In this document: one piece after another, positions 34,775 to 42,797 of the stretch
How positions within the stretch are numbered: position 1 is the first letter of the stretch
How the letters are laid out: the number at the start of each line of letters is the position of its first letter
Assembly: GCA_048296855.1 (NCBI GenBank)
Contig: CP182631.1
Direction: 5' to 3' (one strand)
Length of the DNA stretch: 64,000 bases
Source: Pseudocolwellia sp048296855
GTDB lineage: Bacteria; Pseudomonadota; Gammaproteobacteria; Enterobacterales; Alteromonadaceae
Notes under the pieces: generated by a model
Databases searched by the model: none
What the model saw: only the letters and a program-made list of their open reading frames with translations
What the model was told of the DNA's origin: nothing
Position numbers and translations under genes: made by a program

Positions 34775-37700
34775 ATGTTCAAGAAAAAGACGGTTAAAGT
34801 CGATTCATTAGTACCAAGATCAGCTCGATTTATGTATACCAAAAGCCAATTGGCTTTGTGTATATCCTCAGCTTTATTAATAAGTACATCTGCTTATGCA
34901 GAAGACTTATGGAGTGAAAACTTCAATGATTCTGAACTGAATAATAAAGGCGCAGTTAATTCAACAATTGATATGGCAAACGTAGATCGTTGGTCTATTG
35001 ATGTCAGCAATGCTTCGTTAACGGCTTCTTCAGATTGGTTTAAAGTCACAAATGCTGTAATGGAAGCCAGAGATGTTGATGGTGTTGTGGAATGGATCTC
35101 TGAATCTATAGATATTTCAAATAAATCAGACATTAAATTATCTCTTTTAGCTGCAGAACAGGGCACTCATGAAGCAGATGATTTTTTTGATTTATTCTAT
35201 TCAGTTGATGGTGGTGCATTTGTTCAAGTGCCAAATTGGCAAGGTTTAGGTAGTACTGAACACACTTTAATTGATGATTTTACATCAACAATAATTGAAG
35301 CAGACATTGCTGAAGGTTCAACTTTAGTGATTAAAGTTGCTATGCAAAACGGTGCAGGTTCTGAATATTTAAGACTTGATGACGTGCTTGTTACTGCTGG
35401 AGGTACTTCAGGTGATAATGGAGGTGACACTGGAGAAGGTGGAGAAACACCTGAAACAGATACCATTACAGAGGCATGTTTTAATTGTCCTGACTTAACT
35501 AAAATCGCCAATGCTGCTAACTTTAATGACAACGACTACTACGCACAAGTATTTGATGCCGTAAATTCTGCTCAAAGCCAATCAATAATTAAAGAAAGCA
35601 TTAGCAATACTATTTCTGAAAATCATAAGCAATTAACTTACTCTGAAGTTTGGACTGCTTTAACACAAACCGATGAAGACCCTTTAAATAACAACAATGT
35701 TATTTTATTTTACCGAGGCCTTTCATTAGCCAAGTCTTCAAATGGTAGCGGTACTCAATCTAGCAATCAGGATAACTGGAACCGTGAACATGTTTGGGCT
35801 AAAAGTCATGGTTTTCCTAGCAGCAGTGCAAGTGCTTATACCGATATACATCATTTACGTCCTACTGATATTTCGGTTAACTCATCTCGCGGTAATTTAG
35901 ATTTTGACTACAGTGATAGCCCATTAGCTGAATCTCCTGCGAATAGAGTCGATAGCGATTCGTTTGAACCACGTGATGCAGTAAAAGGTGATGTTGCCCG
36001 TATTATTTTTTATATGGATACACGTTATGAGGGCAATGATTCATCAACACCTGATTTAGAAGTTGTAAACCGTTTAACAAGCACCAGTGAAGCAAAACTA
36101 GGTAAGTTATGTGCACTGTTAAGCTGGAATGAAAACGATCCTGTAGATGAGTTTGAACAAAAACGTAATAACAGAATTTATGAATTTCAAGGAAACCGTA
36201 ACCCATTTATTGATCACCCAGAGTGGATTTCACTAATTTATACACAAAGCTGCACGGGCCAACAACAAACAGAACCAACGCCAACAGATCCGGAAGTTAC
36301 TGAACCTACTGATCCAGAACCAACAGACTCAACGACAGCACCAGGCGGAGCAGACTTGTTTATTTCTGAATATGTAGAAGGGAGTAGTTTTAATAAAGCA
36401 GTTGAAATATATAACCCAACATTAGCTACTATCGATTTAACAGGTTATGAATTTAAGCTTTATTCAAACGGTAGCTTAACACCCACAAGTACCTTAAGTT
36501 TATCAGGTCAATTATTATCGAATAACGTTTTGGTGTTAGGTAATAGCCAAGCCACGGGTGATATTGTTAGTAAAATTGATGTGTTTACTAGTGCTGCTAA
36601 TTTTAATGGTGATGATTACATCGAATTAACCAAGGGTGATACGATCATTGACTCTGTAGGTTTTTACGGCGTTAAACAAAGTTGGGGTACTAATAAAACT
36701 CTGATAAGAAAAGTTTCAATTACCCAAGGCGATTCAAACAGAAATGATGCATTTGATGTTACAACTGAATGGGATGAAGAACCGAGTAATACCTTTAGTT
36801 TTTTAGGTGCTCATAATGCAACCGCGAGTGCACCAACAGATCCAGATACACCAACAGAGCCTACATTACCTATTGGTGCATGTAACGATACGGCTGATTA
36901 CATTAATACTATTCAAGGTTTTGGCCCTGAATCTTTAGTGATAGGTGAAACAAAAACAATCGAAGGTGTTGTTACATCAACAGTAGCGTCTCTTAACGGT
37001 TACTTTGTACAAGAAGAACTAGCCGATCAAGACGCTTCTGTTGAAACCTCTGAAGGGATTTTTGTTTTGGACGAAAATTTATCAACTACGGTTGGTATGC
37101 CAACTATTGGTCATAAAGTAAGAGTACAAGGCGTTGTTGGAGAGTCATTTGCTAGAACTCAATTAACAGCTTCTACCACCTATGTTGATTGTGGTGTAGG
37201 AGAGGTTATTGCTCCACAAGATATCAGTTTACCTGTTGATAATTTATCTGATTGGGAAAACGTTGAAGGTATGCTTATTAATGTAACGCATAACCTACAA
37301 GTCACTGATTCTTTTAGTTTAACTCGGTTTGGTGAGTTATCTTTATCTAATGGTCGTTTACTTAAAGCAACCAATGTTTATGCGCCAAATAGTCCTCAAG
37401 CTATTGCATTAACAGAACAAAATAGCCGAAATACTATTTTGTTAGACGATAAAAACAATCAACAAAACCCTGAACTTGTACCATTTCCAGCCCCTAATCT
37501 AAGTTATATAAATACGGTTCGTTTAGGCGATTCAGTGAGTAACTTAACGGGTGTTATTGATTTTAGTTTTGGTAATTATCGAGTGTTACCGACTAACGAA
37601 CCACAGTTTATATCAACAAACAGTCGTACTAACGAGCCACAATTTTCTAATGAAGGTTCGTTAAAAATTGCTAGCTTTAACGTATTAAATTACTTTAATG

Positions 37701-38800
37701 GAGATGGTTTAGGCGGTGGTTTTCCAACTGCACGAGGCGCACATACCGCTGAAGAGTTTTCTCGCCAAAGTGACAAAATCGTTTCTGCACTGGTTGCAAT
37801 AAACGCTGATATTGTTGGCCTAATGGAAATTGAAAACGATGGTTACAACACGACTAGTGCTATTAGTGATTTAGTGAATAAACTAAACGTACAAATGGGT
37901 GCTGATACATATCGCTTTGTTAATCCTAATACCTCAACTTTAGGTTCAGATGCGATAACTGTGGGTTTAATTTATAAGCCAGCAAGTGTTGCGCTAGAAG
38001 GTAATGCAGTAACAACTACTCAAGTACCATTCGATTTTGGTAATCGCCAACCTTTAGTACAAACTTTTAAAGAAATAGCCACTAATGAAGGTATTACAAT
38101 AGCGGTTAATCATTTTAAATCTAAAGGTAGCTGTGGAAGTGCATCAGGTAACAACGCCGATATAAATGACGGACAAGGTTGTTGGAATGGTTTACGTACA
38201 CAAGCCGCTAATACTTTAACAGCATGGTTAGCCACATTACCTACTGGCACAACAGATACTGATGTATTAATTATGGGTGACTTGAACGCCTACGCTAAAG
38301 AAGATCCTATTACGGCAATTGAAACTAATGGTTATCAAAATTTAGTTGAAAAATCATTAGGTCATAACGCTTATTCTTATAGCTTTGGTGGTGAATTAGG
38401 TTATTTAGATCATGCACTTGCATCAACGTCATTAACGAGTCAAGTAGTTGAAACTACGGTTTGGCATATTAATGCTGATGAACCCGTATCTTTTGACTAC
38501 AACACCGAGTTTAAATCAGCTAATCAATTAAACACTTATTATGGAAGCGACGCTTATAGAGCATCAGACCATGATCCCGTTGTTATTTCACTTAACTTAA
38601 TATCTAGCTCAAGTTTATTAGGTGATTTTGATAAAGATGGAGATGTTGACCGCAACGACCTTACCGCATTTACGCTTTTAGTAAGGGGTAGCGAAACACT
38701 TGATATTAAAAATGACTTTAATAAAGACGGTGTTGTAAATACAGGCGACGTAAGAGCATTAATGTCACTTTGTACACGCAGTCGTTGTGCCGCTGAATAA
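34775..38800 (+). CDS. secreted two-nuclease fusion (EndA-type plus ExeM-type EEP) with lamin-tail and dockerin domains
   Basis: The 1341-residue exported protein has a signal peptide ending AYA-ED near residue 42; an N-terminal jelly-roll-like domain (45-205); a Gly-rich linker; an endonuclease I (EndA/NucM) domain with NREHVWAKSHGF near residue 334 and DIHHLRP; a TP/DP-rich linker; a lamin-tail domain (LFISEYVEGSSFNKAVEIYNP, about 525-640); an OB-like domain (TIEGVVTSTV, YFVQEE); an endonuclease/exonuclease/phosphatase domain (IASFNVLNYF near 963, MGDLNAY, SDHDPVVISL near 1262); and a C-terminal dockerin-like pair of calcium loops, DFDKDGDVDRND and DFNKDGVVNTGD (1281-1330). ExeM-type enzymes degrade extracellular DNA. 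Fusion of both nuclease types is unusual. The cohesin-like protein next door is a probable anchor. Confidence 0.9.
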   Translation: MFKKKTVKVDSLVPRSARFMYTKSQLALCISSALLISTSAYAEDLWSENFNDSELNNKGAVNSTIDMANVDRWSIDVSNASLTASSDWFKVTNAVMEARDVDGVVEWISESIDISNKSDIKLSLLAAEQGTHEADDFFDLFYSVDGGAFVQVPNWQGLGSTEHTLIDDFTSTIIEADIAEGSTLVIKVAMQNGAGSEYLRLDDVLVTAGGTSGDNGGDTGEGGETPETDTITEACFNCPDLTKIANAANFNDNDYYAQVFDAVNSAQSQSIIKESISNTISENHKQLTYSEVWTALTQTDEDPLNNNNVILFYRGLSLAKSSNGSGTQSSNQDNWNREHVWAKSHGFPSSSASAYTDIHHLRPTDISVNSSRGNLDFDYSDSPLAESPANRVDSDSFEPRDAVKGDVARIIFYMDTRYEGNDSSTPDLEVVNRLTSTSEAKLGKLCALLSWNENDPVDEFEQKRNNRIYEFQGNRNPFIDHPEWISLIYTQSCTGQQQTEPTPTDPEVTEPTDPEPTDSTTAPGGADLFISEYVEGSSFNKAVEIYNPTLATIDLTGYEFKLYSNGSLTPTSTLSLSGQLLSNNVLVLGNSQATGDIVSKIDVFTSAANFNGDDYIELTKGDTIIDSVGFYGVKQSWGTNKTLIRKVSITQGDSNRNDAFDVTTEWDEEPSNTFSFLGAHNATASAPTDPDTPTEPTLPIGACNDTADYINTIQGFGPESLVIGETKTIEGVVTSTVASLNGYFVQEELADQDASVETSEGIFVLDENLSTTVGMPTIGHKVRVQGVVGESFARTQLTASTTYVDCGVGEVIAPQDISLPVDNLSDWENVEGMLINVTHNLQVTDSFSLTRFGELSLSNGRLLKATNVYAPNSPQAIALTEQNSRNTILLDDKNNQQNPELVPFPAPNLSYINTVRLGDSVSNLTGVIDFSFGNYRVLPTNEPQFISTNSRTNEPQFSNEGSLKIASFNVLNYFNGDGLGGGFPTARGAHTAEEFSRQSDKIVSALVAINADIVGLMEIENDGYNTTSAISDLVNKLNVQMGADTYRFVNPNTSTLGSDAITVGLIYKPASVALEGNAVTTTQVPFDFGNRQPLVQTFKEIATNEGITIAVNHFKSKGSCGSASGNNADINDGQGCWNGLRTQAANTLTAWLATLPTGTTDTDVLIMGDLNAYAKEDPITAIETNGYQNLVEKSLGHNAYSYSFGGELGYLDHALASTSLTSQVVETTVWHINADEPVSFDYNTEFKSANQLNTYYGSDAYRASDHDPVVISLNLISSSSLLGDFDKDGDVDRNDLTAFTLLVRGSETLDIKNDFNKDGVVNTGDVRALMSLCTRSRCAAE

Positions 38801-38815
38801 TAACAACCAACACAT

Positions 38816-38845
38816 ACGTCTCTTCCTTTATATAGGAAGAGACGT
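38816..38845 (+). other. intercistronic hairpin between nuclease and cohesin genes
   Basis: ACGTCTCTTCCT (38816-38827) and AGGAAGAGACGT (38834-38845) form a perfect 12-bp stem with a 6-nt loop. No T tract follows (CAAACAAATT), so it is probably a stabilising or processing element within one transcript. It could still act as a weak terminator. Confidence 0.65.
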
Positions 38846-38877
38846 CAAACAAATTAAAATAAGTTTAGGAAAATAAA

Positions 38878-39471
38878 ATGAAAAAATTAATCGCATTATG
38901 TGCATCACTGTTTATAACATTAAGCTCGCAAGCTACATTACTAACAATAGAGTTAGATAACACAAATTACCAAATGGGTGATGTTTTGCAGGCTAATATT
39001 GTAATCTCTGATATTGAACAAGACTTAGGCTTTACAAAATTATTAGCAACATTCGATTTTGACTTATTATTTGATAATTCATTACTTGCATACCAAACAA
39101 CAACCTTTGGTAGTTTATTAGACGTAGACCCATTGTTCCCAAGTGATCAAATAGCAACAGATTCAGGACTTGGTTCGTTAAAACTCTCTGAATTGAGTTT
39201 AGCTTTTAGCAGCGATTTATTTGCAGCACAAGATGGTTTAGCAAGCTTCGTATTAGCCACAGTAAATTTTGATGTAAAAGCTAACGGAATGAATGTATTT
39301 AACTTAAGTAATATTGCATTAAGTGATGACTTGGGTGGTTCATTTAAGTCAGTATCATTTACACCAACAGAAGTTTTAATTGGTGATGTAACGTCAGTAC
39401 CTGAAATGCCATCTTTAGCAATTTTTGCTTTGGGGTTGTTTGCACTTATTGCACGTATACGTAAAGCTTAA
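38878..39471 (+). CDS. exported cohesin-like protein with PEP-CTERM-type sorting signal
   Basis: The 197-residue protein has a signal peptide (LIALCASLFITLSSQA), then a beta-rich domain of about 140 residues with the cohesin pattern (TNYQMGDVLQANIVIS; LLATFDFDLLFDNSLLAYQ; GLASFVLATVNFDVKANG). The C-terminus is VPEMPSLAIFALGLFALIARIRKA in parts: a PEP-like motif (here PEM), one membrane segment and a basic tail, the layout of PEP-CTERM sorting signals that are processed by exosortase in gammaproteobacteria and others. It is the next gene after a dockerin-bearing nuclease with 77 nt between, so it likely retains that enzyme at the cell envelope. AGGA precedes the ATG. Confidence 0.75.
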   Translation: MKKLIALCASLFITLSSQATLLTIELDNTNYQMGDVLQANIVISDIEQDLGFTKLLATFDFDLLFDNSLLAYQTTTFGSLLDVDPLFPSDQIATDSGLGSLKLSELSLAFSSDLFAAQDGLASFVLATVNFDVKANGMNVFNLSNIALSDDLGGSFKSVSFTPTEVLIGDVTSVPEMPSLAIFALGLFALIARIRKA

Positions 39472-39500
39472 ACGTTAGAGCTGATTGACTTCAGTATGTA

Positions 39501-39769
39501 TATACCCGTATGCATATGTCAGAGTACTTGAGCGATATCAATTCAAAGTAACGCTTTGTAATAAGGGGCACTCTCTTATAAAAAGCATTATTGATGAAGT
39601 GATTTTGCTCAAACGTTTCTCTGAGGGGGCTAAAAACAATTTATGCTTCGTTATTAACTTTAGTTATGTTCTTACATGGATATAAGTAATAGCTTTTGTT
39701 TGGAACGTAAAATTTGCACCTAAATTGTTTTTAGTTCCCGCTGAAACCTGCATCTTAGATGGTAATAGC
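39501..39769. repeat. intergenic repeat family A, second long copy
   Basis: The left end begins TATACCCGTA and the right end contains CCCGCTGAAACCTGCATCTT AGATGGTAATAGC, the inverted form of the ends seen at 34353-34546 and 29641-29683. The interior matches the 34.4-kb copy from AAAAACAATTTATGC onwards. A 66-codon open frame inside (39485-39685) is a by-product of the repeat. The element sits just after the cohesin gene. Confidence 0.6.
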
Positions 39770-40066
39770 ATTAAGAATGTATGGCTAATCTTCATAAAAT
39801 CACTATAACGGCTTAAAAGAACAAACTCATATTACATATTACTTAAAAGATTCATTTAAAACCGACTTAACTTCTCTTGCTTATTTCTGCACTAAATACA
39901 AATCAATCAAAAAACATATCAATATATCCTCGTATTACTCTTGTTCGACTTGATTTAAAACCTATCAAGCATACCGAAAAATATTAATTCATAAAAAATA
40001 AAAATAATACGTCTCATATCCTGATTAAGGACGTATTGACCTATCCGAGCATATTAATATCTGTTT
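39770..40066. other. AT-rich gap before the subtilase pair
   Basis: No coding frame, hairpin or promoter stands out here apart from high A+T. The stretch CTGATTAAGGACGTATTGAC near 40021-40040 lies just before the start of the duplicated leader. Confidence 0.3.
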
Positions 40067-40620
40067 TAGGCCGTTTTAAATATGGAGATTAATTTATCTG
40101 ATAGACGATAAAAAATGAATGCAACTAATGAATACAACTGAAAAAAACATTAATATTAAGGATAAAGAAACATGAAGATTAAACCCTCAATTATCTTACT
40201 TACCACATTGGTAGGTTTTAATTCGTATTACACTAATGCACTCGCCAATGATGTTAACGCTGAAGCCACGTCATCGGTAACAAACAGTACTGAAACTATC
40301 ACCGCTAAATCCGACCTGATTATCGTCAAGTTCCGTGATGCCAGCTATATCAAAGTGTTAACGGCTTATCACAGGTCACAAACTCGTGGAGATTACATAT
40401 CAGATGAGCAATATTCTCAAGCTCGAACTCTATTACAAACCCTGAGTAATACTTATGGTGCCGAGCTCAGTATTGCGCGTATTGCGCGCTTAGGGGCTGT
40501 GGTGCTTAAGCTTAATGAACAGGTAGAGCTGAACGCATTAAACCAGCGCTTAGACAGTACTCTTAACACTCTCAGCATCATTAATTATGCCGAAGCAGAC
40601 CCGTATTTATCAGTTAAAGC
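40067..40620 (+). repeat. direct repeat: leader plus N-terminal coding part of subtilase 1
   Basis: From TAGGCCG at 40067 through the first ~150 codons, this block is nearly identical to 42248-42797. The leader of about 105 nt differs by only a few bases just before the ribosome-binding AAGGATAAAG. Such near-identity outside coding sequence shows a recent segmental duplication or gene conversion. Confidence 0.85.
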
Positions 40621-42097
40621 ATTGCAATCTGTTCAGGATCCTATCAGTGATCTTGCTGATGAATATAATTTAAATATGGTAAATGATAAATCACCATATC
40701 GTATCTTAACTTCTACTGAAACGACCCCTTATTGGACAACGGTTGAGCCGGGCCAAGAGGGAGTAGCTCAGCCACAAGTGGCATCTTGGGGATATCAACG
40801 AGTTCAGGCCGATCAATTGTCTGATGCGGCGGCGGATAACCTGACGGTATGTATTATTGATTCCGGTTACGATACCTCACATGAAGACTTACCCCATGAC
40901 CGAGTAACAGGCACAGATTCAGAAATACTAGGGGCTTGGAACAATGATGAACAGGGGCATGGTACTCATATTGCTGGGATCATTGCCGCGTTGGATAACC
41001 AATATGGCACCAAAGGCGTGTTGCCCAATGGTAAAGTAAATTTACTTATAAAACGTGTGTTAGATAAAAATAAAGTTTTTGTAGCACCTTCCGACTACGC
41101 AGTGATGAGTTTACTCGCTGATAACGCCTACGATTGCGCTGAAGAAGGCGCAAATATTATCTCAATATCTATGGGAGGCCCATCAAGTACTTATACCCAA
41201 TACGGTGAGGAGGTTTTTCAAGCGGTATACGACAATAATGTGCTTGTGGTCGCAGCCAACGGTAATGAAGGGCATGTAGCACCAACCGAGCAAAAAATCT
41301 ATCCCGCATCCTTTTCTTCAATTATCGCTACAGGTTCAATCAATATCAATGATGAAATTAGCAGTTTTTCGAATCAATTAGCTGAAACTGAATTGGTCGC
41401 TCCTGGTGGTGGTATTTATTCCACCATGCCAGAGGGACTCGAATATAACAAATATTATAGATCGGAAATACGTATTAATGGTGAGGCTTATTTGAGAAGC
41501 TATGTGGGAAGATTCTTAAATAGTTTTGAGAATATTAATATAACCACAAAACTTACTTTTTGTGAAAGAGACTATTGCCTACCTAGTTATGAGGATGTCA
41601 AAGACAGTATCTGTATTTCCGTTGAGGCCAGCGGCTATTGTAGTCTTATGTACGATGCTGATGGTAAAATCATCTACGATGCTGATGGTAAAATTATCTT
41701 GCTGAATCCAGCACATACAGAGACATTAAGAGATTTTGAGTCTTTAGATATTTCTAATATAGCTAATGGTTCGTCTACTCTTTCTATGGAATACTTAGAT
41801 AAACTCAAAGCATTAGTGGGACAAACTGTTACCTTTGAAAAAGAATTTAAAAAAAATGATGGTTATAGTTATGCAGACGGCACCTCAATGGCGACGCCCT
41901 ATGTGGCAGGTGCAGCCGCGCTTGCATGGAGTAATAACCTAGAATGTACGGCCGCCGAAGTACGTACTGCCCTTAGTGAATCCGCAAAAGACTTAGGCAC
42001 CAATGGCTGGGATCCCGTTTATGGGCATGGTCTGGTGCAAGCAAAAGACGCGTCCGATTATATGCGCACTCATTGTGCTGCTTATATAACTCCTTAA
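40172..42097 (+). CDS. secreted subtilisin-like serine protease (S8), copy 1
   Basis: The 641-residue protein has a signal peptide (SIILLTTLVGFNSYYTNALA), an I9-like propeptide (about 45-150, SDLIIVKFRD and AEADPYLSV), then the S8 domain with CIIDSGYD (Asp230), GHGTHIAGI (His263) and GTSMATPYVAG (Ser572). All three catalytic residues are present. An insert between His and Ser (about 412-560) contains several Cys and a 24-bp tandem repeat coding YDADGKII twice. There is no C-terminal binding domain, unlike copy 2. Base composition is richer in G+C than flanking genes, which hints at acquisition by transfer. AAGGATAAAG precedes the ATG. Confidence 0.93.
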   Translation: MKIKPSIILLTTLVGFNSYYTNALANDVNAEATSSVTNSTETITAKSDLIIVKFRDASYIKVLTAYHRSQTRGDYISDEQYSQARTLLQTLSNTYGAELSIARIARLGAVVLKLNEQVELNALNQRLDSTLNTLSIINYAEADPYLSVKALQSVQDPISDLADEYNLNMVNDKSPYRILTSTETTPYWTTVEPGQEGVAQPQVASWGYQRVQADQLSDAAADNLTVCIIDSGYDTSHEDLPHDRVTGTDSEILGAWNNDEQGHGTHIAGIIAALDNQYGTKGVLPNGKVNLLIKRVLDKNKVFVAPSDYAVMSLLADNAYDCAEEGANIISISMGGPSSTYTQYGEEVFQAVYDNNVLVVAANGNEGHVAPTEQKIYPASFSSIIATGSININDEISSFSNQLAETELVAPGGGIYSTMPEGLEYNKYYRSEIRINGEAYLRSYVGRFLNSFENINITTKLTFCERDYCLPSYEDVKDSICISVEASGYCSLMYDADGKIIYDADGKIILLNPAHTETLRDFESLDISNIANGSSTLSMEYLDKLKALVGQTVTFEKEFKKNDGYSYADGTSMATPYVAGAAALAWSNNLECTAAEVRTALSESAKDLGTNGWDPVYGHGLVQAKDASDYMRTHCAAYITP

Positions 42098-42247
42098 ATT
42101 GTTATCTAGTTATCTTTTAATGCCCTAATAAAATATGTTGTAGCGAATAATGTTGTTGAACCTATGAGGGGGCTTCATATTGTTCGTTCATATTTAATAA
42201 CAGGGATTAATTTAAATATGGTCTTTACGTCAGCGGGATAGAGTGTA
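42098..42247. other. spacer between subtilase genes
   Basis: This short spacer has no gene. It holds unrelated sequence and ends where the repeated leader begins at 42248. No clear terminator is visible, so read-through from copy 1 into copy 2 is possible. Confidence 0.4.
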
Positions 42248-42797
42248 TAGGCCGTTTTAAATATGGAGATTAATTTATCTGATAGACGATAAAAAATGAA
42301 TGCAACTAATGAATACAACTGTAAAACATTAATATTAAGGATAAAGAAACATGAAGATTAAACCCTCAATTATCTTACTTACCACATTGGTAGGTTTTAA
42401 TTCGTATTACACTAATGCACTCGCCAATGATGTTAACGCTGAAGCCACGTCATCGGTAACAAACAGTACTGAAACTATCACCGCTAAATCCGACCTGATT
42501 ATCGTCAAGTTCCGTGATGCCAGCTATATCAAAGTGTTAACGGCTTATCACAGGTCACAAACTCGTGGAGATTACATATCAGATGAGCAATATTCTCAAG
42601 CTCGAACTCTATTACAAACCCTGAGTAATACTTATGGTGCCGAGCTCAGTATTGCCCGTATTGCGCGCTTAGGGGCTGTGGTGCTTAAGCTTAATGAACA
42701 GGTAGAGCTGAACGCATTAAACCAGCGCTTAGACAGTACTCTTAACACTCTCAGCATCATTAATTATGCCGAGGCAGACCCGTATTTATCAGTTAAT
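42248..42797 (+). repeat. direct repeat: leader plus N-terminal coding part of subtilase 2
   Basis: Second copy of the block described at 40067-40620. Coding identity is essentially complete to the codons for ADPYLSV, after which the two genes diverge abruptly in the linker before the catalytic domain and become near-identical again from the codons for QVASWGYQRVQADQ. Confidence 0.85.

Noticed and set aside
39485..39685. 66-codon open frame after the cohesin gene
   Set aside because: It falls in repeat family A and the corresponding part of the other copy does not keep the frame.
40067..42797. Repeated leader blocks considered as mobile element ends or a CRISPR-like repeat
   Set aside because: The repeats extend into coding sequence and occur only twice, which is explained by tandem gene duplication.
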